In this document: piece after piece, positions 25,850 to 35,101 of the stretch
Layout: each line of letters starts with the position of its first letter
Position numbering within the stretch: position 1 is the stretch's first letter
Assembly (NCBI RefSeq): GCF_029223485.1
Contig: NZ_JARHTP010000003.1
Location: forward strand, 1 to 64,000
Origin: Streptomyces coacervatus
GTDB lineage: Bacteria > Actinomycetota > Actinomycetes > Streptomycetales > Streptomycetaceae
Reading direction: 5' to 3'
DNA: 64,000 nt
Notes under the pieces: generated by a model
Databases searched by the model: none
Seen by the model: only the letters and a program-made list of their open reading frames with translations
What the model was told of the DNA's origin: nothing
Position numbers and translations under genes: made by a program

Positions 25850-27240
25850 GCGCCCGCAGCAACAAGCCGCACGAGATCGTCGAGCGGGCACTGGAGCTGT
25901 CCACCGCCGACGGCTGCGTCGTGATCGCCGACGAACACTCGACCGCCAACCTGCGCTGGGCCGGCAACGCGCTGACCACGAACGGCGTCACGCGCGGGCG
26001 TACCCTCACGGTCGTCGCGACCGTCGACGGCAAGGAGGGGACCGCCTCCGGTGTCGTCTCCCGCTCGGCCGTGACCGTGGAGGAGCTGGAGCCGCTGGTG
26101 CGGGCCGCCGAGGGCGCCGCGCGCGGCGCCGGGCCTGCGGAGGACGCGCAGCCGCTGGTCACGGGCGTTGCCCAGTCGCCGGACTTCACGGACGGGCCCG
26201 CCGAGACCTCGTCGACCGTGTTCGCGGACTTTGCACCGGCGCTCGGTGAGGCCTTCGCACGCGCGCGTGCGGGCGGCCGCGAGCTGTACGGCTTCGCCAA
26301 CCACGAACTCGTGACGAGCTATGTCGGTACGTCGACGGGGCTGCGCCTGCGCCACGACCAGCCCAACGGAACACTGGAGCTGAACGCCAAGTCCCCGGAC
26401 CGTACGCGCTCGGCGTGGGCGGGCCGCTCCACGCGGGACTTCAAGGACGTCGACCCGGCGGCGCTGGACGCGGAGCTCGCCGTACGCCTCGGGTGGGCGG
26501 AGCGGCGGATCGAGCTGCCCGCGGGGCGGTACGAGACGCTGCTGCCGCCGACCGCCGTCGCGGACCTGCTGATCTACCAGATGTGGTCGGCGTCCGGCCG
26601 GGACGCGGTCGAGGGGCGCACGGTGTTCTCCAAGCCGGGCGGCGGCACGCGCGTGGGCGACAAGCTCAGCGAGCTGCCGCTGACCCTGCGCAGCGACCCG
26701 AACGAGCCGGGCCTGGAGTCGGCACCCTTCGTGATCGCGCACTCCTCCGGCGGCGACCAGTCGGTGTTCGACAACGGCCTGCCGCTCGCGGCCACCGAGT
26801 GGGTGCGGCAGGGCGAGCTGACCCATCTGACGACGACCCGGCACAGCGCGGGCCTGACCGGGCTGCCGGTGGCTCCCACCATCGACAACCTCGTCCTGAC
26901 CGGCGGGGAGGACCGCTCGCTGGAGGAGATGGTCGCGAACACCGAGCGCGGGCTGCTGCTGACCTGCCTCTGGTACATCCGCGAGGTCGACCCGGCCACC
27001 CTGCTGCTCACCGGCCTGACCAGGGACGGCGTCTATCTCGTCGAGAACGGCCAGGTGACCGGCGAGGTCAACAACTTCCGGTTCAACGAGTCGCCGGTCG
27101 ACCTGCTCGGGCGGGCCACCGAGGCCGGGCGCACCGAAAAGACGCTGCCGAGGGAGTGGAGCGACTGGTTCACTAAGGCTGCGATGCCTGCGCTGCGGGT
27201 GCCCGACTTCAATATGAGCTCTGTCAGTCAGGGCGTATAA
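25846..27240 (+). CDS. pmbA: TldE/PmbA-type partner subunit
   Basis: A 464-residue member of the same superfamily lacking the HExxxH zinc site, as expected of TldE (PmbA), the non-catalytic half of the heterodimeric protease. Family blocks include ELYGFANHELVTSYVGTSTG and the C-terminal GLLLTCLWYIREVDPATL...ENGQVTGEVNNFRFNESP. Translation is coupled to tldD by the 4-base overlap. Confidence 0.92.
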   Translation: MSARSNKPHEIVERALELSTADGCVVIADEHSTANLRWAGNALTTNGVTRGRTLTVVATVDGKEGTASGVVSRSAVTVEELEPLVRAAEGAARGAGPAEDAQPLVTGVAQSPDFTDGPAETSSTVFADFAPALGEAFARARAGGRELYGFANHELVTSYVGTSTGLRLRHDQPNGTLELNAKSPDRTRSAWAGRSTRDFKDVDPAALDAELAVRLGWAERRIELPAGRYETLLPPTAVADLLIYQMWSASGRDAVEGRTVFSKPGGGTRVGDKLSELPLTLRSDPNEPGLESAPFVIAHSSGGDQSVFDNGLPLAATEWVRQGELTHLTTTRHSAGLTGLPVAPTIDNLVLTGGEDRSLEEMVANTERGLLLTCLWYIREVDPATLLLTGLTRDGVYLVENGQVTGEVNNFRFNESPVDLLGRATEAGRTEKTLPREWSDWFTKAAMPALRVPDFNMSSVSQGV

Positions 27241-27296
27241 CCTCGTAGCCGGTAGTCGCTCGACTGCCCGAAGATCATCAAGGAGATACGAGAACC

Positions 27297-28565
27297 GTGA
27301 CGGACATCGTCGACGAGCTGAAGTGGCGGGGGCTGTGGGCCCTGTCCACTGACGAGGATGCTTTGCGCAAGGCGCTCGCGGACGGTCCCGTCACGTTCTA
27401 TTGCGGCTTCGACCCGACCGCGGCCAGTCTGCACGTCGGCCACCTGGTCCAGGTCCTCACCATGCGCCGGCTCCAGCAGGCAGGCCTGCGTCCGCTGGCG
27501 CTGGTGGGCGGCGCCACCGGCCAGATCGGTGACCCGCGCCCCACGGCGGAGCGGACGCTCAACGACCCGGAGACGGTCGCGAACTGGGTGACCCGGCTGC
27601 GTGCGCAGATCGAGCCGTTCCTGTCCTTCGAGGGCGAGAACGCCGCGGTCATGGTGAACAACCTGGACTGGACGGCCGGTCTGTCGGCCATCGAGTTCCT
27701 CCGGGACATCGGCAAGCACTTCCGCGTCAACAAGATGCTGACGAAGGACTCCGTCGCCCGGCGTCTGGAGTCCGAAGAAGGCATCAGCTACACGGAGTTC
27801 AGCTACCAGCTCCTGCAGGGCATGGACTTCCTGGAGCTGTACCGCCGCCACGGCTGCACCCTGCAGCAGGGCGGCAGCGACCAGTGGGGCAACCTCACCG
27901 CGGGCCTCGACCTGATCCACCGTCTCGAACCGCACGCCAGTGTGCATGCGCTGGCGACGCCGCTGATGACCAAGGCGGACGGCACCAAGTTCGGCAAGAC
28001 CGAGGGCGGTGCCATCTGGCTCGACGCCGAGATGACGACGCCGTACGCGTTCTACCAGTTCTGGCTGAACGTGGACGACCGGGATGTCTCGACGTACATG
28101 CGGATCCTGTCCTTCAAGTCCCGTGAGGAACTCGAAGAGCTGGAGAAGCAGACCGAGGAGCGTCCGCAGGCGCGTGCCGCGCAGCGCGCGCTGGCGGAGG
28201 AGCTGACGACGCTGGTGCACGGCGCCGACCAGACGGCCGCGGTGGTTGCCGCGTCCCGCGCCCTCTTCGGGCAGGGTGAGCTGGCGGAGCTGGACGCTGC
28301 GACGCTGGCGGCGGCGCTGTCCGAGGTGCCGCACGTCCAGGTCGCCGAGCCCGGTCTCGTGGTGGACCTGTTCGCCGAGGTCGGTCTGGTGGCCAGTAAG
28401 TCGGCTGCGCGGCGGACCGTGAAGGAGGGCGGCGCTTACGTGAACAACGTGAAGATCGCCTCCGAGGACGCGGTTCCCGCCAAGGAGGATCTGCTGCACG
28501 GGCGGTGGCTTGTGCTGCGGCGTGGCAAGAAGAATCTTGCCGCTGTTGAGGTTACTGGAGCGTAA
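27297..28565 (+). CDS. tyrS: tyrosyl-tRNA synthetase
   Basis: A 422-residue class I synthetase that charges tRNA-Tyr. Signature motifs: HIGH-equivalent HVGH in [34 protein letters not shown], and the KMSKS-equivalent KFGKT; a C-terminal S4 RNA-binding domain (about 350-420, [16 protein letters not shown]). GTG 27297 lies downstream of AAGGAGA. It follows pmbA by 56 bases with no terminator, so read-through is possible. No T-box was seen in that short gap. Confidence 0.95.
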   Translation: MTDIVDELKWRGLWALSTDEDALRKALADGPVTFYCGFDPTAASLHVGHLVQVLTMRRLQQAGLRPLALVGGATGQIGDPRPTAERTLNDPETVANWVTRLRAQIEPFLSFEGENAAVMVNNLDWTAGLSAIEFLRDIGKHFRVNKMLTKDSVARRLESEEGISYTEFSYQLLQGMDFLELYRRHGCTLQQGGSDQWGNLTAGLDLIHRLEPHASVHALATPLMTKADGTKFGKTEGGAIWLDAEMTTPYAFYQFWLNVDDRDVSTYMRILSFKSREELEELEKQTEERPQARAAQRALAEELTTLVHGADQTAAVVAASRALFGQGELAELDAATLAAALSEVPHVQVAEPGLVVDLFAEVGLVASKSAARRTVKEGGAYVNNVKIASEDAVPAKEDLLHGRWLVLRRGKKNLAAVEVTGA

Positions 28566-28586
28566 GCGCCGTAGGGGTGCGGAGAT

Positions 28587-28671
28587 CTGCGGGCTGCGGC
28601 TCTCGTCGTGGTTGTTCGCGCAGTTCCCCGCGCCCCTAAAGCAGTTCCCCGCGCCCCTGAAAAGGGGCGCG
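28587..28671 (+). repeat. dispersed terminator-like element, copy B
   Basis: CTGCGGCTCTCGTCGTGG, then GTTCCCCGCGCCCCT twice in tandem (28623 and 28644), and a hairpin GCGCCCCT-GAAA-AGGGGCGC (28651-28670). It lies between convergent tyrS and the GlsB gene and probably stops both transcripts. Confidence 0.8.
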
Positions 28672-28676
28672 TCAGC

Positions 28677-28955
28677 TCACGCCTGTTGTTTGTGCTTGCC
28701 CAGTGTTGCCATGTATGCCATGTCGGCCAGGAAGACGATGATGATCGCGGCGACCAGCTGGAAGGCGTGACGGCTCCAGTCGATGCCGCGGGTCGAGGCG
28801 ACGCCGACCGCGCGGGCGACGGCGTTGCCGGCGATCGCGCCGAGCATGCCGCAGATGGTGGTCAGCCAGAGGGGGCTGTGCTGCTTGCCGGGGATGACCG
28901 CCTTGGCGATCAGGCCCAGTACGAAACCCACAATGATCGCCCACAACCAGCCCAT
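28677..28955 (-). CDS. GlsB/YeaQ/YmgE-family stress membrane protein
   Basis: 92 residues with three hydrophobic helices and the family motif GFVLGLIAKAVIPGK followed by GMLGAIAGNAVARAVG. The family is membrane-embedded and linked to general stress; no molecular function is known. GAGGAGG lies just before ATG 28955. The DUF3099 gene diverges from it. Confidence 0.88.
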   Translation of the reverse strand: MGWLWAIIVGFVLGLIAKAVIPGKQHSPLWLTTICGMLGAIAGNAVARAVGVASTRGIDWSRHAFQLVAAIIIVFLADMAYMATLGKHKQQA

Positions 28956-29201
28956 GGCTGCCTCCTCGTACGGCTCGACGTGAGCATTACGCCCAGTGTC
29001 GGCCCGTGCACCGTACGGCGCATGTCGGGTGGGGCTGTACTCGCTGCGACTGAGGCCGTTCGGCCAGGTCGGAGGTGACCCGGTCTCGTAGGCGGCGCAG
29101 GCGCGGCGTAACGTTGGAGGTGTCCGGGTGCCGTCCCCCGACCGGGGACGGACCGGGCACGGGGACGGGGACGGTCCGATGCGGGCGGATGGTGGAATGT
29201 G

Positions 29202-29600
29202 ATGCGGAAGCAGCATGGCGGCGGCAACAGCCAGGTGTTCCGGATCACCGGGGCTCGGGCGAGCCTCGACGACGACGTGCGCGGCAGACAGCGCCGGTAC
29301 GTCATCTCGATGTCGATCCGCACGGTGTCGGTGATCCTCGCGGCCTCTCTGTGGAACGTCGAACGGCACGTCGCGATCGTGGCGTTGGTCCTCGGACTGG
29401 TCCTCCCCTACATCGCCGTGGTGATCGCGAACGCGGGGCGGGAGAATGCGCCGTCGCTTCCGTCGACGTTCGTGAGGGCCCCGATGCGTCCGATGATTGC
29501 GCCGCCGCGCACGAACGACGGTTTCGCGGAACCCGTCCCGGAAGATGTCGCGGCCGAGCCCGCACCGGGCGCACGAAGCGAGCCGCACGACCACGCGTGA
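29202..29600 (+). CDS. DUF3099 membrane protein
   Basis: 132 residues: QVFRITGARASLDDDVRGRQRRYVISMSIRT is the hallmark opening of the DUF3099 actinobacterial family, followed by two membrane helices and a Pro-rich tail. Function unknown. The preceding codon is GTG (29199), so the start may be one codon earlier. Confidence 0.82.
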   Translation: MRKQHGGGNSQVFRITGARASLDDDVRGRQRRYVISMSIRTVSVILAASLWNVERHVAIVALVLGLVLPYIAVVIANAGRENAPSLPSTFVRAPMRPMIAPPRTNDGFAEPVPEDVAAEPAPGARSEPHDHA

Positions 29601-29825
29601 CCACCACGGAAGGGCCGCAAACGGAAGTCGGCTCCGCACCAAGCTCAAGAAAAGCTCAGATCAATCATGTTGTTCCGGTGCCGGGCGACGGGTTACCCGT
29701 GACATACTTCGTAGGCGCTCCGCATCCCCCGTCGGAGCGACAGACCGACGCCGGGCAGCTCCCCCCGTGGCTGCTCGGCGTCGCCTTGTTCTGCGCCTTG
29801 TTCAGCCCGCCTGTGAGACGAACCC

Positions 29826-30044
29826 GTGAGTGAAGAGAACCCGATCTGCTCCGCCAAGGGCTGCCGCGCCGATGCCGTGTGGGTGCTCGCGTGGAACAAC
29901 CCGAAGATCCACACGCCGGAGCGGCGCAAGACATGGCTCGCCTGTGAGGAGCACCGGGAGCACCTTTCCCAGTTCCTCGGTGTACGGGGTTTCCTCAAGG
30001 ACGTGGTCCTGCTGAAGGAATGGGAGTCCGCCGAGGGCAGCTAG
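29826..30044 (+). CDS. small conserved protein with possible zinc ribbon
   Basis: 72 residues, MSEENPICSAKGCRADAVW onward. Cys8, Cys13, Cys40 and His43 could bind one zinc ion. The C-terminal half is helical (LSQFLGVRGFLKDVVLLKEW). Unrecognised function; it is common in Streptomyces. Start GTG 29826. It converges on moaA with a 12-base gap. Confidence 0.75.
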   Translation: MSEENPICSAKGCRADAVWVLAWNNPKIHTPERRKTWLACEEHREHLSQFLGVRGFLKDVVLLKEWESAEGS

Positions 30045-30056
30045 GCCTGTCCGGCG

Positions 30057-31046
30057 CTAGCCGCCGATCGCCGACATCGGGCGGTCCGGCTGGACGAAGG
30101 ACGGGTCGTCCAGGCCCGCGCCCGCTTTCTTGCCCCACATGGCCAGTCGCCAGATGCGGGCGATCTCCTCGTCAGGGGCGTCGGAGCGCAGGGCGGCGCG
30201 CAGGTCCGTCTCCTCCTGGGCGAACAGGCAGGTGCGTATCTGGCCGTCGGCCGTGAGGCGGGTGCGGTCGCAGGCCGCGCAGAACGGGCGGGTGACGGAG
30301 GCGATGACGCCGACGCGATGCGGGCCGCCGTCCACGACCCAGCGCTCGGCGGGGGCCGAGCCGCGCTCGTCCGCGCCCTCCTCGGTCAGGTCGAAGCGGG
30401 TGCGCAGCGAGGCCAGGATGTCGCCCGCGGTGACCATGCCCTCGCGCTTCCAGCCGTGCTGGGCGTCCAGGGGCATCTGCTCGATGAAGCGCAGTTCGTA
30501 GTCGTGCTCCACCGCCCAGGCGAGGAGGTCCGGGGCCTCGTCCTCGTTCAGTCCCGGCATCAGGACGGTGTTGACCTTGACCGGGGTCAGGCCTGCGTCG
30601 CGGGCGGCGTCCAGGCCCTCGATGACGTCCTTGTGCCGGTCCCGGCGGGTGAGGATCTTGAAGGTGTCGGGGCGCAGGGTGTCGAGGGAGACGTTGACCC
30701 GGTCCAGGCCCGCTGCCTTCAGGGCCGTCGCCGTGCGCTTGAGGCCGATGCCGTTCGTCGTCAGGGACATCTGGGGGCGGGGGTGCAGCGCGGCGACCCG
30801 CTCGACGATGCCGACCAGGCCCGGGCGCAGCAGGGGTTCGCCGCCGGTGAAGCGGACCTCCTTGATGCCCAGGGAGGTGACGGCGATGTCGATCAGGCGG
30901 ACGATCTCGTCGTCGGTGAGCAGGTCGGGCTTGGCCAGCCACTGCAGGCCCTCTTCGGGCATGCAGTACGTACATCGCAGGTTGCACCGGTCGGTCAGCG
31001 AGACTCTCAGGTCGGTGGCCACCCGGCCGTAGGTGTCGATGAGCAC
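30057..31046 (-). CDS. moaA: GTP 3',8-cyclase (molybdopterin biosynthesis)
   Basis: A 329-residue radical-SAM enzyme that converts GTP to the cyclic intermediate of molybdenum cofactor synthesis. Both iron-sulphur clusters are visible: Cys21-x3-Cys25-x2-Cys28 and Cys256-x2-Cys259...Cys273, along with the C-terminal Gly-Gly tail (SAIGG) essential for activity. GTG 31046 is the start. No other moa gene is adjacent. Confidence 0.95.
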   Translation of the reverse strand: MLIDTYGRVATDLRVSLTDRCNLRCTYCMPEEGLQWLAKPDLLTDDEIVRLIDIAVTSLGIKEVRFTGGEPLLRPGLVGIVERVAALHPRPQMSLTTNGIGLKRTATALKAAGLDRVNVSLDTLRPDTFKILTRRDRHKDVIEGLDAARDAGLTPVKVNTVLMPGLNEDEAPDLLAWAVEHDYELRFIEQMPLDAQHGWKREGMVTAGDILASLRTRFDLTEEGADERGSAPAERWVVDGGPHRVGVIASVTRPFCAACDRTRLTADGQIRTCLFAQEETDLRAALRSDAPDEEIARIWRLAMWGKKAGAGLDDPSFVQPDRPMSAIGG

Positions 31047-31157
31047 GTGGGCCCCCTCCCTCGTAACGGATCAGTCCGGCTCCATCTTTTCCCGTCACCT
31101 GCGAGCCTACGTGACACCACCGACAACGACAGCGGCCCGATCCCACGAGGTACGGCA

Positions 31158-31189
31158 CGGCCGCGTCGTAGATCCCTACGACGCGGCCG
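31158..31189 (-). terminator. terminator after the acetate-type symporter
   Basis: 14-bp perfect stem CGGCCGCGTCGTAG (31158-31171) with CTACGACGCGGCCG (31176-31189), 4-base loop, 45 bases past the symporter stop codon. Confidence 0.85.
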
Positions 31190-31234
31190 CTCAGGGGGGT
31201 GTGTACAGCGGAGTTGAGGGGGTTCAGCGGGTCG

Positions 31235-32860
31235 TCAGTGGGCGCCGGTGCCGGTCAGGGACCGGACCTCCAGCTCCGCGTACTTGCCCTTGTCGGGCTC
31301 CTCCTTGGACAGATACGTGCCGAGGACGCCCAGCAGGAAGCCGACCGGGATCGAGATGATGCCCGGGTTCTCCAGCGGGAACCAGTGGAAGTCGACGTGG
31401 GGGAACATCGATGTCTCCTTGCCGGAGACCACTGGCGAGAACAGGACCAGACCGACCGCTGTGATCAGGCCGCCGTAGATCGACCACAGGGCTCCCCGGG
31501 TGGTGAACCGCTTCCAGAAGAGGCTGTAGAGGATGGTCGGCAGGTTGGCGGAGGCGGCGACCGCGAAGGCGAGGGCGACCAGGCCGGCCACGTTCAGGTC
31601 GCGGGCCAGGGCGCCGAGGCAGATCGAGACGGCTCCGATCGCGACCGTCGCAAGGCGGGCCGCGCGCAGTTCCTCCTTCTCGGTGGCCTCGCCCTTCTTG
31701 ATGACGTTGGCGTAGATGTCGTGGGCGAACGACGAGGACGAGGCCAGGGTCAGGCCCGCGACGACCGCGAGGATGGTGGCGAAGGCGACCGCGGAGATGG
31801 ACGCGAGCAGGATGGCGCCCCAGTTGGAGTCGACACCGCCCAGATGCAGGGCCAGCAGCGGTGCGGCCGTGTTGCCCGCCTTGTTGGAGGCGACGATCTC
31901 GTCCGGCTTGATGAGCGCCGCGGCGCCGAAGCCGAGCGCGAGCGTCATCAGGTAGAAGGCGCCGATGAGGCCGATCGCCCAGTTGACGGACTTACGCGCG
32001 GCCTTGGCCGTGGGCACGGTGTAGAAACGGATCAGGATGTGCGGCAGGCCCGCGGTGCCCAGGACCAGGGCGATGCCCAGGGAGATGAAGTCCAGCTTGG
32101 ACGTCGACGTGAGGCCGTACTTGAGACCGGGCTCCAGGAAGGCCGAGCCCTTGCCGCTGTTGTCGGCGGCTTTGCCGAGCAGGTCGGAAATGTTGAAGTG
32201 GAACTTCAGCAGGACCAGGAAGGTCAGCAGCAGGGCGCCCACGATGAGCAGCACGGCCTTGACCATCTGGACCCAGGTGGTGCCCTTCATGCCGCCGATG
32301 GTGACGTACACGATCATCAGGAGGCCGACGAGCGCCACGATGCCGATCTTGCCGCCGTCGCTGGTGATGCCGAGCAGCAGCGAGACCAGGACGCCCGCGC
32401 CCGCCATCTGGGCCAGCAGGTAGAAGATCGAGACCACGATGGTGGAGGTGCCGGCCGCCGTGCGGACCGGGCGCTGGCGCATCCGGTACGCGAGGACGTC
32501 GCCCATGGTGTACCGGCCGGAGTTGCGCAGCGGCTCGGCGACCAGGAGGAGCGCCACCAGCCAGGCGACCAGGAAGCCGATGGAGTACAGGAAGCCGTCG
32601 TAGCCGGCCAGCGAGATCGCGCCCGCGATGCCGAGGAAGGACGCGGCTGACATGTAGTCGCCGGAGACGGCGAGGCCGTTCTGGAAGGCGGTGAACTGGC
32701 GGCCGCCGGCGTAGAAGTCGGCGGCGTCCTTGGTCTGGCGGCCCGCCCATACGGTGATCACGAGGGTCGCGGCGACGAACACCGAGAACAGGGTGATGAT
32801 CAGCGGCCGGTGCTGACTGGCCTCACCGGCGGCCAGCACGGTCTGCTGCGCGATGCTCAT
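31235..32860 (-). CDS. sodium:solute symporter, ActP (acetate)-like
   Basis: A 541-residue SSS-family symporter with about 13 helices; DFYAGGRQFTAFQNGLAVSGD and AASFLGIAGAISLAG are typical of ActP-type acetate/monocarboxylate permeases. ATG 32860 overlaps the stop of the upstream DUF485 gene by ATGA, as in other ActP operons where the DUF485 (YjcH) protein accompanies the permease. Substrate inferred as short-chain carboxylate. Confidence 0.92.
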   Translation of the reverse strand: MSIAQQTVLAAGEASQHRPLIITLFSVFVAATLVITVWAGRQTKDAADFYAGGRQFTAFQNGLAVSGDYMSAASFLGIAGAISLAGYDGFLYSIGFLVAWLVALLLVAEPLRNSGRYTMGDVLAYRMRQRPVRTAAGTSTIVVSIFYLLAQMAGAGVLVSLLLGITSDGGKIGIVALVGLLMIVYVTIGGMKGTTWVQMVKAVLLIVGALLLTFLVLLKFHFNISDLLGKAADNSGKGSAFLEPGLKYGLTSTSKLDFISLGIALVLGTAGLPHILIRFYTVPTAKAARKSVNWAIGLIGAFYLMTLALGFGAAALIKPDEIVASNKAGNTAAPLLALHLGGVDSNWGAILLASISAVAFATILAVVAGLTLASSSSFAHDIYANVIKKGEATEKEELRAARLATVAIGAVSICLGALARDLNVAGLVALAFAVAASANLPTILYSLFWKRFTTRGALWSIYGGLITAVGLVLFSPVVSGKETSMFPHVDFHWFPLENPGIISIPVGFLLGVLGTYLSKEEPDKGKYAELEVRSLTGTGAH

Positions 32861-33213
32861 ACGTCGCCCTCCATACGGGACTTGATCGCCTCGGCCTTGG
32901 GGTCGAGCTGGGCGGCGGCGTGCCGCGAGTACCACCAGGCGATGAGGAAAGTGGTGAGGAACTGGGCGAGGCCCAGCACCAGGGCGACGTTGATGTTGCC
33001 GAACAGCTTGGTGCCCATGAAGTCGTCCGCGTAGTTCGACAGCAGGACGTAGAGCAGGTACCAGGCGATGAAGGCGATGGTCAGCGGGAAGGCGAAGGAG
33101 CGGTGGGCGCGGCGCAGTTCACCGAACTCCGCACTCTCCTGCTCCGCGACGAACTCCTCGGTTGACGGGAGTTTGGCTGTGGTTTTCGAGGGGGGCGGTG
33201 TCTCGGTGGCCAC
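32857..33213 (-). CDS. DUF485 (YjcH-like) membrane protein
   Basis: 118 residues: a polar N terminus, then two membrane helices (FAFPLTIAFIAWYLLYVLL and INVALVLGLAQFLTTFLIAWW) with HAAAQLDPKAEAIK after them. This is the usual partner encoded immediately before ActP-type symporters. Start GTG 33213. Translation of the symporter is coupled through ATGA. Confidence 0.92.
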   Translation of the reverse strand: MATETPPPSKTTAKLPSTEEFVAEQESAEFGELRRAHRSFAFPLTIAFIAWYLLYVLLSNYADDFMGTKLFGNINVALVLGLAQFLTTFLIAWWYSRHAAAQLDPKAEAIKSRMEGDV

Positions 33214-33466
33214 GGAGTCTCCTCGCGTTGCGGATGCGGTTTGTTACGGGGATCGGGGGCGAGTGTCCTCGTGCTCCCTGTCCAAGGTCACGGCGCCACG
33301 CGAGGGCAGGTTCAACTCCCTTGACCTGTTTCCGAACTCACCTTGGGCAACTCATTGCTGACCAGCGACTTCGGGAGATAGCTTCGGCCTGCACCACCAG
33401 TCATGTACCTGCCCGAGCAGCACCTGCGTCTCGGGCTGTTTCGTTTCCGGATGATGTGGAGACCCC

Positions 33467-34993
33467 ATGGCTCATCTGCGTTCCAGACGTCGGCTCGCCC
33501 TCGCCGTACCGGTCGTGCTGTCGCTGACCGCCTCGCTCGGCTTCCTGCCGGCGGCCGCACAGGCCGCCCCGCGCGTGGAGTCCGCCGCCCAGGCGGCCGA
33601 TGCGGGCACCTTCGCCTACCTCGTCAATACGAAGACGGACCCTTACACGATCAAGTCGGTCAAGTCGGCGATCAATGCGGCCGGCGGTTCCGTCGTGGTG
33701 TCGTACGACAGGATCGGCGTGATAGTCGTCCACTCCGCGAACCCCGACTTCGCCAAGGAGATACGCAAGGTGCGCGGCGTGCAGTCCGCGGGCGCCTCGC
33801 GGACCTCGCCGGTGCAGGCGGCGGGGACGACGGACGAGGGCGCGGTGCAGTACCTCTCCAAGGCCGAGGCCGCGAAGGTCGCGAAGACCTCGACGGCCGG
33901 CGAGGAGCCTCTCGAGGCCGACCAGTGGGACCTGCGCGCGATCGGCGCCGACAAGGCCGCGCAGATCGACCCGGGCAGCAAGAGCGTGACCGTCGCCGTC
34001 ATCGATGTCGGCGTCGACGACACCCACCCCGACATCGCGCCGAACTTCTCGCCCTCGCAGTCCGCCAACTGTGTGAGCGGCAAGGCGGACACCACATACG
34101 GTTCCTGGCGGCCGGTGGACGCCGACCACTACCACGGCACGCATGTGGCGGGCGAGATCGCCGCGGCCCGCAACGGCATCGGGGTCGCGGGTGTCGCGCC
34201 CGGTGTGAAGGTCGCCGGCATCACGGTGGCCCAGCCGGACGCGAACCAGCTGTTCTTCCCCGAGAGCGTCGTCTGCGCCTTCGTGTTCGCCGCCGACCAC
34301 GGCGTCGAGATCACCAACAACAGCTACTACGTTGATCCATGGCAGTACAACTGCATGGACGACCCCGATCAACGTGCCATCGTTGATGCGGTCAACAGGG
34401 CCCAGTTGTACGCCCAGCACAAGGGCACCCTCAATGTCGCCGCGGCGGGCAACTCCAACAACGACCTCGACTCGAACGCCCTTGTGGACGCCTCCAGCCC
34501 CGACGACTCGACGCCCGTGACCCGCACGGTCGACCCGCACGAGTGCTTCGACGTGCCGACCCAGCTGCCGGGCGTGGTCACGGTCAGCGCGACCGGTGTC
34601 AAGGGCGCGAAGTCCTACTACTCGAGCTACGGCGACGGTGTGATCGACGTCGCGGCGCCGGGCGGCGACAAGTACCAGATCCCGGACACGCCGTCGAAGA
34701 ACGGCCGCATCCTGTCGACGCTGCCGAACAACCAGTACGGCTACCTCCAGGGCACGTCGATGGCGACTCCGCACGTCGCGGCCGTCGCCGCGCTGCTGAA
34801 GTCGACGCACCCGTGGGCGACTCCGGCCCAGCTGCAGGCCCTCCTCAAGGCCGAGGCGGACAACCCCGGCTGCCCGACCGACCCGTACGACGGGAACGGC
34901 GACGGCGTCGTGGACGCCACCTGCGTGGGCGGAAAGCGGATCAACGGATTCTACGGTTTCGGCATCGTCAACGCGCTGCGCGCGGTGAAGTAG
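33467..34993 (+). CDS. secreted subtilisin-like S8 peptidase 1
   Basis: A 508-residue secreted serine peptidase. A signal peptide (cleavage near AQAA/PRV, residue 34), an inhibitor I9-like propeptide (45-125) and an S8 catalytic domain with Asp180 (AVIDVGVDDTHPD), His223 (HGTHVAGE), oxyanion Asn329 (AAAGN) and Ser431 (GTSMATPHV). The first motif reads DVGVD rather than the usual DTGVD. Probably an exported protease for nutrition or wall turnover. GGAG lies upstream of ATG 33467. A close paralogue follows 108 bases downstream. Confidence 0.93.
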   Translation: MAHLRSRRRLALAVPVVLSLTASLGFLPAAAQAAPRVESAAQAADAGTFAYLVNTKTDPYTIKSVKSAINAAGGSVVVSYDRIGVIVVHSANPDFAKEIRKVRGVQSAGASRTSPVQAAGTTDEGAVQYLSKAEAAKVAKTSTAGEEPLEADQWDLRAIGADKAAQIDPGSKSVTVAVIDVGVDDTHPDIAPNFSPSQSANCVSGKADTTYGSWRPVDADHYHGTHVAGEIAAARNGIGVAGVAPGVKVAGITVAQPDANQLFFPESVVCAFVFAADHGVEITNNSYYVDPWQYNCMDDPDQRAIVDAVNRAQLYAQHKGTLNVAAAGNSNNDLDSNALVDASSPDDSTPVTRTVDPHECFDVPTQLPGVVTVSATGVKGAKSYYSSYGDGVIDVAAPGGDKYQIPDTPSKNGRILSTLPNNQYGYLQGTSMATPHVAAVAALLKSTHPWATPAQLQALLKAEADNPGCPTDPYDGNGDGVVDATCVGGKRINGFYGFGIVNALRAVK

Positions 34994-35008
34994 ACCCTGT
35001 GCTCGCAC

Positions 35009-35039
35009 GGGCGGCGCGGAGTCAGAGACCGCGCCGCCC
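35009..35039 (+). terminator. hairpin between the two S8 peptidase genes
   Basis: 11-bp stem GGGCGGCGCGG (35009-35019) with CCGCGCCGCCC (35029-35039). It would separate the transcripts of the two peptidases or attenuate read-through. Confidence 0.7.
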
Positions 35040-35101
35040 CGGACTTCCCGCACGGTCCGCACATACCGCTCGCACCGCGAACGAACTGGAGACACTGACA
35101 C

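Noticed and set aside
27241..27296. T-box leader before tyrS
   Set aside because: The gap to the previous gene is only 56 bases, too short for a T-box, and no specifier-type structure is seen.
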